The position numbers and the translations under genes are program-made. Below are positions 1-8,839 of a stretch of DNA of 64,000 bases, piece by piece. The stretch is taken from positions 59,060 through 123,059 of the forward strand of contig CABXFU010000005.1 of NCBI GenBank assembly GCA_902511575.1, given 5' to 3'. Origin of the DNA: an uncultured SAR86 cluster bacterium. Lineage in GTDB: Bacteria > Pseudomonadota > Gammaproteobacteria > Magnimaribacterales > D2472. Numbering within the stretch: position 1 is the stretch's first letter; every line of letters starts with the position of its first letter. The notes beneath the pieces are model-generated. The model saw only the letters and a program-made list of their open reading frames with translations, was not told the DNA's origin and did no database searches.

Positions 1-903
1 CCATCAGTTTCTACTGGTTCATTAGGTCTTGATATAGCGTTAGGTATTGGCGGTCTGCCAAAGGGAAGGGTTGTAGAAATCTTTGGACCTGAATCATCTG
101 GAAAAACAACATTAACCCTTCAAGCTATTGCTGAATGTCAAAAAGCTGGTGGTACTGCTGCATTTATAGATGCTGAGCACGCACTTGATCCGAATTATGC
201 TGAAAAATTAGGTGTAAACGTAGATGAACTTTTACTTTCTCAGCCTGATACAGGAGAACAAGCATTGGAAGTTACGGATATGCTTGTAAAATCTGGAAGC
301 GTAGATTTGATTGTCGTAGACTCTGTTGCTGCTCTAACACCGAGAGCTGAGATTGAAGGCGATATGGGTGATCATCATATGGGCCTTCAGGCTCGCTTGA
401 TGTCACAAGCTCTAAGAAAAATTACAGGAAACATACAGCGCTCTAATGCAATGGTTATATTTATTAATCAAATCAGAATGAAGATTGGAGTTATGTTTGG
501 AAATCCTGAGACGACTACTGGGGGTAACGCCTTAAAATTTTACTCATCAGTTCGATTAGACATTAGACGTATAGGCGCTGTTAAAGAAGGTGAGGAGGTT
601 GTTGGCAATGAAACAAGGGTCAAAGTTGTTAAGAATAAAGTTTCACCTCCCTTCAAGCAGGCAGAGTTTCAAATCATGTATGGAGAGGGAATTAATACAG
701 AAGGTGAGATTCTAGAGCTAGGGCAAAAGCTTGAGTTGGTTGAAAAATCTGGATCTTGGTATAGCCATAATGGCGAAAAAATTGGACAAGGCAAAGTAAA
801 TGCAAGTAAATTTTTAAAAGAAAATACTAAGATTAGGGATAGCCTAGTAAAGGAAATTAGAAAAGCTTATATCCCATCAGTGAACAAAACAGCTAAGAAA
901 TAA
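1..903 (+). CDS. recA: RecA recombinase, 5'-truncated by the window edge
   Basis: RecA forms ATP-dependent filaments on single-stranded DNA, catalyses strand exchange and triggers SOS cleavage of LexA. The reading frame is open from base 1; about 40 N-terminal residues lie outside the window and 300 codons remain. Visible are the P-loop (GPESSGKTT, about residue 28 of the fragment), the DAEHALDP segment, the [11 protein letters not shown]alker B region and the [24 protein letters not shown]-binding L2 area. The protein ends early and with a basic tail (NKTAKK), whereas the Escherichia coli protein carries a long acidic autoinhibitory tail. No recX follows; a thiolase gene begins 64 bases downstream. 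The family call is certain; the consequence of the altered tail is inference. Confidence 0.98.
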   Translation, partial: PSVSTGSLGLDIALGIGGLPKGRVVEIFGPESSGKTTLTLQAIAECQKAGGTAAFIDAEHALDPNYAEKLGVNVDELLLSQPDTGEQALEVTDMLVKSGSVDLIVVDSVAALTPRAEIEGDMGDHHMGLQARLMSQALRKITGNIQRSNAMVIFINQIRMKIGVMFGNPETTTGGNALKFYSSVRLDIRRIGAVKEGEEVVGNETRVKVVKNKVSPPFKQAEFQIMYGEGINTEGEILELGQKLELVEKSGSWYSHNGEKIGQGKVNASKFLKENTKIRDSLVKEIRKAYIPSVNKTAKK

Positions 904-942
904 TTATCCTTAAACTTGTTATGACGCATGGAAATTGATTAA

Positions 943-967
943 GATACTCTCAATATAGGAGAGTATC
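943..967 (+). promoter_or_regulatory. Perfect hairpin/palindrome over the thiolase ribosome binding site
   Basis: GATACTCTC (943-951) and GAGAGTATC (959-967) are exact reverse complements around a 7-base loop, and the ATG follows immediately at 968. The Shine-Dalgarno core AGGAG (957-961) lies partly in the 3' arm, so folding would hide it. A possible promoter, TTGTTA (916-921) and TAAGAT (940-945) with an 18-base spacer, overlaps the left arm, so the element could instead be a DNA operator. No T-tract follows, which argues against a terminator. Confidence 0.6.
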
Positions 968-2146
968 ATGTCAAATAATGCGTATATAGTTTCAGCAGTT
1001 AGAACGGCTGGAGGAAAGAAAAACGGAAGTTTAAGTCAGTGGCACCCAGCCGATCTTGGTGCAAAAGTCCTAGATGAGCTTGTTCATCAGTCAGGCATTG
1101 ATCCAGCGTTAATTGACGACGTCATATTTGGATGTGTTGACCAAGTTGGAGCTCAATCGGGTAATGTCGCTAGAAATGCTATTCTTGCTTCAAGTTTGCC
1201 TGAATCTGTTCCTGGAACCTCAGTTGACCGACAATGTGGTTCATCTCAACAAGCTATTCATTTTGCAATTCAGGCTGTTATGTCAGGTACTCAAGATGTC
1301 GTAATTGGAGGGGGAGTTGAGGTTATGTCTATGGTGCCGATAGGTGCAAGTATTAAAGATGGGTTTGAAGCTGGTCATGGCTTGCCATTTGATTCAGATG
1401 GGATGAAAGAAAGATATCCCGGTATTTTCTTTTCTCAATTTACCGGTGCTGAGCTGATGGCTGAAAAATGGAATTTGTCTAGAGAAGATCTTGATAAGTT
1501 TGCTTTAAGCAGCCACCAAAAAGCTGCAGCAGCAGTTGAGGGTAAGTATTTTGATAGAGAGATTCTTCCTATTCAAGCCAAGAATGCCGAAGGAAAAACT
1601 GATATGGTTCTTAATGATGAGGGCATAAGATATGACGCAAGTCTTGAAGCTCTCTCAGGTTTGAATCCAGTTACTGAGGGTGGTGTCATTACCGCCGGTA
1701 ATGCAAGTCAGATCACAGATGGAGCTGCTGCACTTATGATTTGTAATGATGAAGGGCTTAAAAAAGTAAAAGCTGATCCGAGAGCAAGGATTGTTGGCAT
1801 AAGTGTTGTTGGTGATGATCCAATAATGATGCTAGGAGGACCAATTCCTGCATCTCATAAAGTTTTAAAAGCTACCAATCTAAACATCAATGATATTGAT
1901 CTGTATGAGGTCAATGAGGCTTTTGCTCCTGTCCCGTTATCTTGGGCTATTGAGTTAAAAGCAGATATGTCAAAATTAAATGTAAATGGAGGAGCAATGG
2001 CCTTAGGTCATCCTTTAGGTGCGACTGGCGCTAAACTGATGACAACATTGCTGCATGAGCTTGAAAGAACAAATGGAAGGTATGGTTTACAAGCGATCTG
2101 TGAGGGTGGTGGAACTGCTAATGCAACAATAATTGAGAGAATCTAA
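968..2146 (+). CDS. Acetyl-CoA acetyltransferase / thiolase family protein
   Basis: This is a 392-residue thiolase, the usual length for the family. It either condenses two acyl-CoAs (biosynthetic) or cleaves 3-ketoacyl-CoA (beta-oxidation); sequence alone does not fix the direction. The nucleophilic cysteine is C90 in DRQCGSSQQ, the GHPLGATGA motif carries the catalytic histidine near residue 348, and the second catalytic cysteine is in CEGGGTANA near the C-terminus. No acyl-CoA dehydrogenase or hydratase partner is adjacent, so it appears to be a single-gene unit between recA and the convergent proS, whose stop abuts its own. The start is set by AGGAG six bases before the ATG, and that site is enclosed in a perfect hairpin. 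Confidence 0.93.
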   Translation: MSNNAYIVSAVRTAGGKKNGSLSQWHPADLGAKVLDELVHQSGIDPALIDDVIFGCVDQVGAQSGNVARNAILASSLPESVPGTSVDRQCGSSQQAIHFAIQAVMSGTQDVVIGGGVEVMSMVPIGASIKDGFEAGHGLPFDSDGMKERYPGIFFSQFTGAELMAEKWNLSREDLDKFALSSHQKAAAAVEGKYFDREILPIQAKNAEGKTDMVLNDEGIRYDASLEALSGLNPVTEGGVITAGNASQITDGAAALMICNDEGLKKVKADPRARIVGISVVGDDPIMMLGGPIPASHKVLKATNLNINDIDLYEVNEAFAPVPLSWAIELKADMSKLNVNGGAMALGHPLGATGAKLMTTLLHELERTNGRYGLQAICEGGGTANATIIERI

Positions 2147-3427
2147 TTAGCTAATTTTGTAGTGCTCAAAAATAGTTGTAATATCCTCAACTTTTCCAAT
2201 AGAGCTTTGACCATCTCTGTGTTTTAGCTCTACTTCATTATTTTGTAGATATTGCTTGCCTATAATAATATTGACTGGAATACCAATTAATTCAGCATCT
2301 TTGATTTTAGTTCCATAGCCGTCTTTTCTATCATCAAGCATCACCTCATATCCCATGGATGATAATTCGTTATATAAATCTGTTGCAGCTTTTGCTATTT
2401 TTTCATCTTTATCAAAACCTATTGCAACAATGTTTACTTCAAATGGAGTCATAGCCTCTGGCCATATAATTCCTTTTTCATCATTATTTTGCTCTATTGC
2501 CGCTGCTACAAGTCTTGATACTCCTATTCCATAGCAACCCATAAAAAGGTTTTTTGCTTTACCTTCATGATCAAGAACACTTGCTTTCATAGCATCTGTG
2601 TAAACTTTTCCAAGTTGAAAAATATGACCAACTTCAATTCCTTTTTTAATCTGAATTGTGCCTTTTCCATCAGGCGATGGTTTTCCTTGAAGAGATTCTA
2701 TAGCGTCTCCCTCTTCTAATAAAAGTTCAGTATTGATAGCAAAATCCGAAGAGTCACTGACTGCAATAGTATCCTCACCATTTTCAGCTAAAACATGAAA
2801 TTCTTCTGATGCATCCCCACCAATCGCTCCTGAATCTGCTTTTACGATTTTAAATTTTAAACCCAATCTATCTAGAATTTTTTTATAGGCCTCTTTCATT
2901 AAAAGATATGACTCGTTCAATGACTCTTCATTTAGATTAAAGCTGTAGGAGTCCTTCATTAAAAATTCTCTTCCTCTCATCACACCATACCTAGGCCTTA
3001 CCTCATCTCTAAATTTAGTTTGAATTTGATAAAGATTTAGAGGCAATTCCTTATAACTTTTAATATTATTTCTGATTAAGTCTGTTATGACTTCTTCATG
3101 CGTGGGACCGAGGCAAAAATCTCTTTCATGTCTATCTTTTATTCGCAAAAGCTCAGGACCCATTTTGTCCCACCTTTGAGTTTCTTCCCATAGCTCTTTT
3201 GGTTGAACCATTGGCATAAGAATCTCTTGTGCTCCAGACGCATTCATTTCTTCTCGAACAATATTTTCGACCTTTCTCAATACTTTTAATCCAATGGGCA
3301 GCCATGTGTATATTCCCGATGTAACTCTTCGTATCATCCCGGATCTAAGCATCAGTTGATGGCTGATAACCTCAGCATCTTGAGGGATATCTTTTAAAGT
3401 AGGCAAAAAAATCTTAGACCAAAACAT
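2147..3427 (-). CDS. proS: Prolyl-tRNA synthetase, short form lacking the INS editing domain
   Basis: This class II synthetase charges tRNA-Pro. It has 426 residues, against about 570 for the usual gammaproteobacterial enzyme. Motif 2 ([10 protein letters not shown], 139-148) and motif 3 ([14 protein letters not shown], 297-310) are intact, and a complete anticodon-binding domain follows. Between them, where the roughly 180-residue INS domain that hydrolyses Ala-tRNA-Pro normally sits, there is only a linker of about 36 residues (about 231-266). The same compact architecture is known from alphaproteobacterial ProRS. There is no frameshift, so this is a real shortened form and not a broken gene. 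It is transcribed convergently with the thiolase and divergently from the FmdB-type gene. Confidence 0.96.
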   Translation of the reverse strand: MFWSKIFLPTLKDIPQDAEVISHQLMLRSGMIRRVTSGIYTWLPIGLKVLRKVENIVREEMNASGAQEILMPMVQPKELWEETQRWDKMGPELLRIKDRHERDFCLGPTHEEVITDLIRNNIKSYKELPLNLYQIQTKFRDEVRPRYGVMRGREFLMKDSYSFNLNEESLNESYLLMKEAYKKILDRLGLKFKIVKADSGAIGGDASEEFHVLAENGEDTIAVSDSSDFAINTELLLEEGDAIESLQGKPSPDGKGTIQIKKGIEVGHIFQLGKVYTDAMKASVLDHEGKAKNLFMGCYGIGVSRLVAAAIEQNNDEKGIIWPEAMTPFEVNIVAIGFDKDEKIAKAATDLYNELSSMGYEVMLDDRKDGYGTKIKDAELIGIPVNIIIGKQYLQNNEVELKHRDGQSSIGKVEDITTIFEHYKIS

Positions 3428-3481
3428 TTTTATATTTGAATTTTCATTTAGTTTATAATTCTATATTTTTTTTAGAGACTT

Positions 3482-3772
3482 ATGCCGATTTATGAATATA
3501 AATGCTTGAAATGTGAGCATCAATTCGAAGTTATTCAGAGATTTTCAGATAATCCTGTTGAAACTTGCCCTGCATGTAATAGAAAAACAGTAAAAAAATT
3601 AGTTTCTGCTCCTTCTTTTAGGTTGAAGGGAGGGGGTTGGTATGAAACTGATTTTAAAACTGGCTCTAAAAAGAATATAGTAGACACTAAGGATGAAAAA
3701 TCAAAACAGCCCAAAGAACAAACTAAAACTACTGATCAATCTAAAAACAAAAGTCCAGATAAAAAAACTTAA
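3482..3772 (+). CDS. FmdB-family zinc-ribbon protein
   Basis: A small 96-residue protein of the FmdB/CxxC_CXXC_SSSS regulatory family. It begins with the family signature MPIYEYKC and has two CxxC knuckles (CLKC near residue 8 and CPAC near residue 30) that should bind one zinc. The conserved [19 protein letters not shown] segment follows. The last third is a low-complexity Lys/Gln/Thr/Asp tail, probably disordered. It lies 17 bases upstream of aspS on the same strand, an association I recall from other Gammaproteobacteria. The molecular function of the family is not established; it is only assumed to be regulatory. Confidence 0.85.
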   Translation: MPIYEYKCLKCEHQFEVIQRFSDNPVETCPACNRKTVKKLVSAPSFRLKGGGWYETDFKTGSKKNIVDTKDEKSKQPKEQTKTTDQSKNKSPDKKT

Positions 3773-3789
3773 ATAAGAGAGAGATAAAC

Positions 3790-5556
3790 ATGCGTTCACA
3801 TTATTGCGGAGATATTAATAGTTCAGACATTGGTAGCAATATTGAGATTTCTGGATGGGTTCATAAGCGAAGAGATCACGGCGGTGTAATTTTTTTAGAT
3901 ATTCGTGATTTGCATGGAATTGTTCAAGTTGTTTTTAATCCAGATTTAAAAGAAATATTTGATACTGCAGATTCTTGCAGAAGTGAGTATGTCGTTAATA
4001 TTACAGGATTGGTTAGAAAGAGAATTGAGGGTGCCATCAATCCAAAAATGGCAACAGGAGAGATAGAAATTGAAGCAAACGGTTTAACGATTTTTAGTTT
4101 AGCTGTTACTCCCCAATTTCCACTAGATGACTACCAAGATGTGAATGAGGATGTAAGGCTGAAACATAGATTTTTAGATTTAAGACGCCCTGATGTTAAT
4201 CAGCGGCTGGTCAAGAGGTCACAGATCACTTCAAAGATTAGGTCTATCTTAGAAAATAATAATTTTCATGAAGTTGAAACTCCAATATTGACTAGAGCTA
4301 CACCTGAAGGAGCAAGAGATTATTTAGTTCCAAGCAGAGTGCATCCCGGCGAGTTTTTTGCATTACCTCAATCTCCTCAGCTATTTAAACAATTGCTTAT
4401 GATTGGTGGGCTGGATAAATACTATCAAATTGCTAAATGTTTTAGGGATGAAGATTTGCGGGCAGATAGGCAGCCTGAATTTACTCAAGTTGATATTGAG
4501 GCTTCATTTGTTTCTACCGAAGAAATAATAGAACTCGGAGAGCACCTGATTACATCGCTACTCTCTGAATTTACAGATTATCAAAAAGCAGAAGTGCCTA
4601 GAATTACATATAAAGAATCCATTGAAAAATACGGATGCGATAAGCCTGATTTAAGAATTCCACTTGAGCTTAATGAAATTTCTGAGCTTGTAAAAGATGA
4701 AGAATTTAAAGTATTTTCTGGTCCAGCAAATGATCACGCTTCACGAGTGGTGGCCCTCAAGGTTCCAGAAGCAGCATCCATGACAAGAAAAAAAATTGAT
4801 GAGTATACCGATTTTGTTGGTAAGTTGGGTGCTAAAGGTCTTGCATATATTAAAGTTGTAGATCTTGATCAAGAAAATGGACTTCAATCACCAATACTGA
4901 AATTTTTTCAAAAAGAAACAATTGATTCAATTCTTGCTTCTCTAAATGTGCAGAATAATGACATTATATTTTTTGGAGCTGGAAAGGCAGACATTGTAAA
5001 CCTCTCAATGAGTTCATTAATAAAAAGATTGGGTGAAGATTTTAGTTTAATGAATTCTTCATGGGCGCCATGTTGGATAGTAGATTTTCCAATGTTTGAA
5101 AGAAATAAAGAAAATAACCTTACTTCTTTGCATCATCCATTTACTTTACCCGCTGTAACAATTGATGAATTAAGAAATGATCCCGATAATTCTTTGGCCT
5201 GCGCATATGACTTTGTTTTAAATGGTTATGAGCTTGGGGGAGGTTCTTTAAGGGTGTATGAGCCTTCAATGCAAAAAGAGATATTTTCAATACTAGGCAT
5301 TTCTCCTGATGAAGCTAAAGAAAAATTTGGTTTCCTTTTGTCAGCATTATCATCTGGATGTCCGCCTCACGGAGGCATTGCATTTGGTTTAGATAGAATT
5401 GTTATGTTGCTATCTGATACAACTAATATCCGTGATGTTATTGCTTTTCCTAAAACCCAAAGCGCATCTTGTTTGCTTACTGATGCTCCAGGCATGGTCT
5501 CTGATGATCAGCTTGATGAGTTGAACGTCAAGTCCACTTTTGAACCGGAGCAATAG
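3790..5556 (+). CDS. aspS: Aspartyl-tRNA synthetase
   Basis: This 588-residue class IIb enzyme attaches aspartate to tRNA-Asp and has the length typical of the bacterial type. The order is an N-terminal OB-fold anticodon-binding domain ([16 protein letters not shown]), the catalytic core with motif 2 ([20 protein letters not shown]), the bacterial GAD insertion in the middle, and motif 3 near the end ([12 protein letters not shown]). A purine-rich GAGAGA ribosome binding site precedes the ATG. The stop codon is followed directly by the yebC start (TAGATG), so the two genes are almost certainly cotranscribed. Whether the enzyme also charges tRNA-Asn cannot be decided here. Confidence 0.98.
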   Translation: MRSHYCGDINSSDIGSNIEISGWVHKRRDHGGVIFLDIRDLHGIVQVVFNPDLKEIFDTADSCRSEYVVNITGLVRKRIEGAINPKMATGEIEIEANGLTIFSLAVTPQFPLDDYQDVNEDVRLKHRFLDLRRPDVNQRLVKRSQITSKIRSILENNNFHEVETPILTRATPEGARDYLVPSRVHPGEFFALPQSPQLFKQLLMIGGLDKYYQIAKCFRDEDLRADRQPEFTQVDIEASFVSTEEIIELGEHLITSLLSEFTDYQKAEVPRITYKESIEKYGCDKPDLRIPLELNEISELVKDEEFKVFSGPANDHASRVVALKVPEAASMTRKKIDEYTDFVGKLGAKGLAYIKVVDLDQENGLQSPILKFFQKETIDSILASLNVQNNDIIFFGAGKADIVNLSMSSLIKRLGEDFSLMNSSWAPCWIVDFPMFERNKENNLTSLHHPFTLPAVTIDELRNDPDNSLACAYDFVLNGYELGGGSLRVYEPSMQKEIFSILGISPDEAKEKFGFLLSALSSGCPPHGGIAFGLDRIVMLLSDTTNIRDVIAFPKTQSASCLLTDAPGMVSDDQLDELNVKSTFEPEQ

Positions 5557-6294
5557 ATGGCTGGACATTCCAAATGGGCGAACATTAAACATCGAAAAGC
5601 AAGGCAGGACGCATCTCGAGGAAAAGTCTGGACCAAGGTTATCAGGGAGATTACAGTTGCAGCAAAAGGGGGTCCAGATCCAAGTGATAATCCCAGACTT
5701 CGACTAGCTTTGGATAAAGCAAATGCTGCAAATATGCCCAAGGATACAATCAAGCGAGCAATCCAAAAGGGTTCTGGAACAGGCGAAATGGGCGTCATTG
5801 AAGAGCTAACTTTCGAAGGCTATGGTCCTAATGGTGTTGCAATTTTAGTTGAAACGATGACGGATAATAGAAATAGAACAGTAGCAGATGTCCGCCATGC
5901 TTTTTCAAAATTTGGTGGCAACATGGGTACCGACGGCTCAGTTGCTTACCTTTTTAATAAGCTAGGAATAGTTCAAGTCGATCTAACTAACGATGAAGAT
6001 CAGATCATGGAGATTGCATTAGATGCTGGAGCAGATGATTTTACTGTGACAGAAGATTATTTTGAAATCATTTCCACCCCTGCAAATCTATCTGCTGTTA
6101 CCGAGGCTTTTAAGAAGAACAATATTGAAACACTGTTAGCCGAAAATACAATGAGAGCCGATACATTAGTTAATCTAGACCAAGAAGCATCTGAGAAAGT
6201 TCTTAAAATTATGAATTTCATGGATGATCTTGACGATGTTCAAGAGGTTCATACAAATGCTGAATTTCCTGAAGACTTTACTGAAGAGGTCTAG
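5557..6294 (+). CDS. yebC: YebC/PmpR family protein
   Basis: A 245-residue member of the YebC/TACO1 family. The members are DNA-binding transcriptional regulators in some species and help translation through difficult (for example proline-rich) stretches in others; which role applies here is unknown. The N-terminal family signature MAGHSKWANIKHRKARQDA is intact, and the three-domain length is normal. The start codon touches the aspS stop. In most Gammaproteobacteria yebC is followed by ruvC, ruvA and ruvB; here it is followed two bases later by an unrelated nuclease gene. Confidence 0.97.
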   Translation: MAGHSKWANIKHRKARQDASRGKVWTKVIREITVAAKGGPDPSDNPRLRLALDKANAANMPKDTIKRAIQKGSGTGEMGVIEELTFEGYGPNGVAILVETMTDNRNRTVADVRHAFSKFGGNMGTDGSVAYLFNKLGIVQVDLTNDEDQIMEIALDAGADDFTVTEDYFEIISTPANLSAVTEAFKKNNIETLLAENTMRADTLVNLDQEASEKVLKIMNFMDDLDDVQEVHTNAEFPEDFTEEV

Positions 6295-6296
6295 TT

Positions 6297-6719
6297 GTGG
6301 CAATTAATTCAAGAACTAAAGGAGCTAATTTTGAAAGAGAAATTGGCAATCTTCTTGTTGAGCAGCTAGGGTTAAGTCAACCCGTTAAAAGAATTCTTGA
6401 ACAAACACGAACAAAAGAATTGCCTGATTTAAAACTAGGCAGATGGTGCTTAGAATGCAAAAGATATGGGGATGGATCTGAACCATCCTCAGATTGGTGG
6501 GATCAAGTTTTGGCAGCCACAGGAGAAGGGGAGTTTCCAGCTTTAATTTATAAGTTTAATCGCCGACCAATTAAAGTCAGGATACTTGCTGGAACTTTAA
6601 TTCCAGAGTTAGATTTTTCCCCTATGACAATTGATTTAATGTGGGAAGATTTTATAGAAATTCTTAGGCACCTCTTTCAGGTAGATATTGAGCAACATGA
6701 ATCCTCATTTCAGGTCTAA
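6297..6719 (+). CDS. PD-(D/E)XK nuclease, Hjc/phage-type, in the ruvCAB position
   Basis: A 140-residue protein with a textbook PD-(D/E)XK core. It has an N-terminal helix with acidic residues (KGANFEREIGNLL, E13/E15), P43-D44, then E53-C-K55 after an eight-residue gap, then a basic segment and an SDWWDQ helix. The pattern, including the LEQTR element, resembles small phage nucleases and archaeal Hjc-like Holliday-junction resolvases. It uses a GTG start with GAGG seven bases upstream. It lies between yebC and ybgC, exactly where ruvC-ruvA-ruvB sits in related bacteria. A resolvase function is inferred from fold and position. It could instead be another structure-specific or recombination nuclease. 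Confidence 0.75.
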   Translation: MAINSRTKGANFEREIGNLLVEQLGLSQPVKRILEQTRTKELPDLKLGRWCLECKRYGDGSEPSSDWWDQVLAATGEGEFPALIYKFNRRPIKVRILAGTLIPELDFSPMTIDLMWEDFIEILRHLFQVDIEQHESSFQV

Positions 6720-7113
6720 AGATTTCCATTGCAGAATTTATGTGGAAGATACTGATTTTCAGGGTGTTGTGTACCATGCAAATTATCTCAAATACTTAGA
6801 AAGAGCTCGCTCTCAGTTTTTGATTGAAAATAACTTATCTCAAACAGATGCAATGTCAAAAGGGAATGAATCTTATGTTGTTAAATCAATCAATCTTTCC
6901 TATTACCATCCGGCAATATTAGAAGATGAGTTGACCATAAAAACAGAAATAGAGTTGGTTACCAAAGCTAGAACTATATTTTTTCAATCTGTTTTGAATT
7001 CAAAAAATGATACACTCATTTGCAAGGGCGAAGTGGAAGTTTGTTTTATTAACAATGACTCAGGCAAACCCAAAGCTTTCCCTTTGGGTTTATTAAATTT
7101 ATTTAAGAGCTAA
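6697..7113 (+). CDS. ybgC: Tol-Pal associated acyl-CoA thioesterase YbgC
   Basis: A hot-dog-fold thioesterase of the 4-hydroxybenzoyl-CoA thioesterase family, the usual first gene of the tol-pal operon. The catalytic motif VEDTDFQGVVYHANYLKYLER is present, with the active-site Asp and the HANY segment. I chose the ATG at 6697, 23 bases inside the preceding nuclease gene; an in-frame TTG at 6688 would add three residues. Overlap with the nuclease and one-base spacing to tolQ suggest a single transcript. Family members hydrolyse short or long acyl-CoAs and associate with phospholipid metabolism; the substrate here is unknown. Confidence 0.93.
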   Translation: MNPHFRSKDFHCRIYVEDTDFQGVVYHANYLKYLERARSQFLIENNLSQTDAMSKGNESYVVKSINLSYYHPAILEDELTIKTEIELVTKARTIFFQSVLNSKNDTLICKGEVEVCFINNDSGKPKAFPLGLLNLFKS

Positions 7114-7114
7114 T

Positions 7115-7795
7115 ATGGGTGACTTTTCAGTTATAGATTTATTTCTCCAGGCAAGCCTGATTGTTCAATTGGTAATGATTTTATTGTTAATGGTTTCAAT
7201 CATTTCATGGATCGTTATTTTTGAAAGACATTTTAATTTAAGCAGAATCAAACAAGCTAACAAAGAATTTGAAAAAGAATTTTGGTCTGGAAAAGATCTG
7301 AATGAGTTATATGAAGGTATTGATAAAATTTCTCATGATGAATTGGTAGGCTCTTTGCGAGTTTTTAAACATGGATTTGGGGAATTTTTAAGGCTTAGCG
7401 AAGGTCAGCAAATTACAATTGAAGACCTGGAAAGTGTTAATAGAGCGATAAGAGTATCTCTAGCAAGAGAAGAAGAGTCGTTAATGCACCATCTTCCTTT
7501 TTTAGCTAATGTTGGATCGGTGAGCCCTTATGTTGGACTATTTGGAACAGTTTGGGGAATTATCAATTCATTTCAAGGTCTTTCTGATGCGACTCAAGCA
7601 ACCATCAATGCTGTTGCCCCTGGAATATCAGAAGCTTTAGTTGCAACAGCTCTAGGTCTTTTTGCTGCAATACCAGCCGTAGTTGCATACAATAGATTTG
7701 CATCTGATTCTGATACCCAATTGCAACAATCGTCAGTATTTGGTGAAGAGTTGGCTAGTATTCTTTATAGACAAACGGTTAAAGCAAAGCTTTGA
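7115..7795 (+). CDS. tolQ: Tol-Pal system protein TolQ
   Basis: An inner-membrane proton-channel subunit of the ExbB/TolQ/MotA family. TolQ forms a pentamer around a TolR dimer and uses the proton-motive force to drive TolA. It is 226 residues long, as in other Proteobacteria. There is an N-terminal membrane segment (about 12-35), a long cytoplasmic part, and two further segments; the conserved LANVGSVSPYVGLFGTVWGI precedes the second and the AVAPGISEALVATALGLFAAIPAV block forms the third. The tolR start codon TTG overlaps its stop (TTGA), so translation of the two is coupled. Confidence 0.97.
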   Translation: MGDFSVIDLFLQASLIVQLVMILLLMVSIISWIVIFERHFNLSRIKQANKEFEKEFWSGKDLNELYEGIDKISHDELVGSLRVFKHGFGEFLRLSEGQQITIEDLESVNRAIRVSLAREEESLMHHLPFLANVGSVSPYVGLFGTVWGIINSFQGLSDATQATINAVAPGISEALVATALGLFAAIPAVVAYNRFASDSDTQLQQSSVFGEELASILYRQTVKAKL

Positions 7796-8214
7796 TATAT
7801 CGAATTGGTAAAAGGAAAAAGTTAAACGCTGACATTAATGTTGTTCCATACATTGATGTGATGCTAGTCCTTCTAATTATTTTTATGGTTCTTTCGCCTC
7901 TGCTTATTCAAGGAATTGAAGTAAATCTTCCTAAAACTGATACTACTAAAATGTCAATTTCAAGTGAGCCGCTAGTCATTTCAATTGATAGCCAAGGCGA
8001 GTATTTTATTAATTTAGGAGAGGAGCAATTACCCATATCTTTAGTTGAGTTAAAAAATAAGGCTAAAATCATCTATCAAGCAAACCCAGATATCGAAATT
8101 GTTTTTAAAAGTGATGCTAAAGTACCTTTTGATTATGTGGCCAAAGGCATGGCAAGCATCCAAAGTTTAGGAATTCAAAAGATAGGAATTATTACTTCAG
8201 GCTATGATAGCTAA
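7792..8214 (+). CDS. tolR: Tol-Pal system protein TolR
   Basis: The 140-residue ExbD/TolR partner of TolQ. A short cytoplasmic N-terminus (RIGKRKKLNADINVVPYIDV) leads into one membrane segment carrying the conserved aspartate of the proton path (D in PYIDVMLVLLIIFMV), then a periplasmic domain. The start is a TTG overlapping the tolQ stop; no ATG in the frame precedes the membrane segment, so the TTG is required. The 3' end overlaps tolA by 11 bases. The family call is secure from the motif and from its position in an intact tolQRAB-pal block. Confidence 0.95.
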   Translation: MIYRIGKRKKLNADINVVPYIDVMLVLLIIFMVLSPLLIQGIEVNLPKTDTTKMSISSEPLVISIDSQGEYFINLGEEQLPISLVELKNKAKIIYQANPDIEIVFKSDAKVPFDYVAKGMASIQSLGIQKIGIITSGYDS

Positions 8215-8839
8215 TCATAGATATTTACAAGCATCGTTGTTTTCTTTCTGTATTCATGCTGCTCTTTTTTTGTACATATATGAAACCTTTGACTCTAATA
8301 CTTCTCAGAAACTCTTGATATCAAAGCCTCTTCAAATAGAACTGAGGTTTGATTTGCCATCTCCTGATATAAAAAAACAAACTCCAACTGCCCCTAAGGC
8401 AATAGCAGTTCCAGTAGAGCAAACCTCTCAAGATATTGTCTATTCTAAAGCCACTGATGTAATTCAAACCAAACAAAATAATGCGTTGATCGAATCCAGT
8501 ATAGCTAACCTTTTATCGGAAGAGAGCGAGATTGAGGCAGATAGAGAGAATCAAGAAATCTCAATGTATGCTCAAAAAATTATCACCACCATAGAAAATG
8601 CTTGGATGAAACCTAAAAATATTCCCAAGGATTTAGTTGCAAATTTAAGGCTTAAAATTCGTTCTTCAGGAAGAATTGCAGGCGCAGAGCTTATTAAAAG
8701 CAGCGGCAATATTCGCTTTGATAATTCAGCCCTTCAAGCTGTAAGAAGAGTAGAAACTTTTAGTTTTTTTAATTCAATTCCAAAAAATTTATATGATAGG
8801 GAGTTTCAAATAATTGCAATAAGCTTCAATCCATCATGA
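8204..8839 (+). CDS. tolA: TolA, compact form
   Basis: TolA links the TolQR motor to Pal and TolB across the periplasm. Here it has only 211 residues, against about 420 in Escherichia coli. An N-terminal membrane anchor (about 11-28) is followed by a Pro/Thr/Gln-rich stretch of about 60 residues, a modest helical part, and a C-terminal TonB/TolA-type domain (about 120-211; RLKIRSSGRIAGAELIKSSG). The long Ala/Lys/Glu-rich helix (domain II) that normally spans the periplasm is missing. Identification rests on position between tolR and tolB and on the C-terminal fold. The start overlaps tolR and the stop overlaps tolB (ATGA). Confidence 0.88.
   Translation: MIANHRYLQASLFSFCIHAALFLYIYETFDSNTSQKLLISKPLQIELRFDLPSPDIKKQTPTAPKAIAVPVEQTSQDIVYSKATDVIQTKQNNALIESSIANLLSEESEIEADRENQEISMYAQKIITTIENAWMKPKNIPKDLVANLRLKIRSSGRIAGAELIKSSGNIRFDNSALQAVRRVETFSFFNSIPKNLYDREFQIIAISFNPS

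Noticed and set aside
943..967. Hairpin before the thiolase gene as a recA terminator
   Set aside because: No T-tract follows the stem on the plus strand and the start codon lies directly after it, so a regulatory role fits better.
2147..3427. proS as a broken or frameshifted gene because it is short
   Set aside because: One uninterrupted frame contains all catalytic motifs and the anticodon domain; only the optional INS domain is missing.
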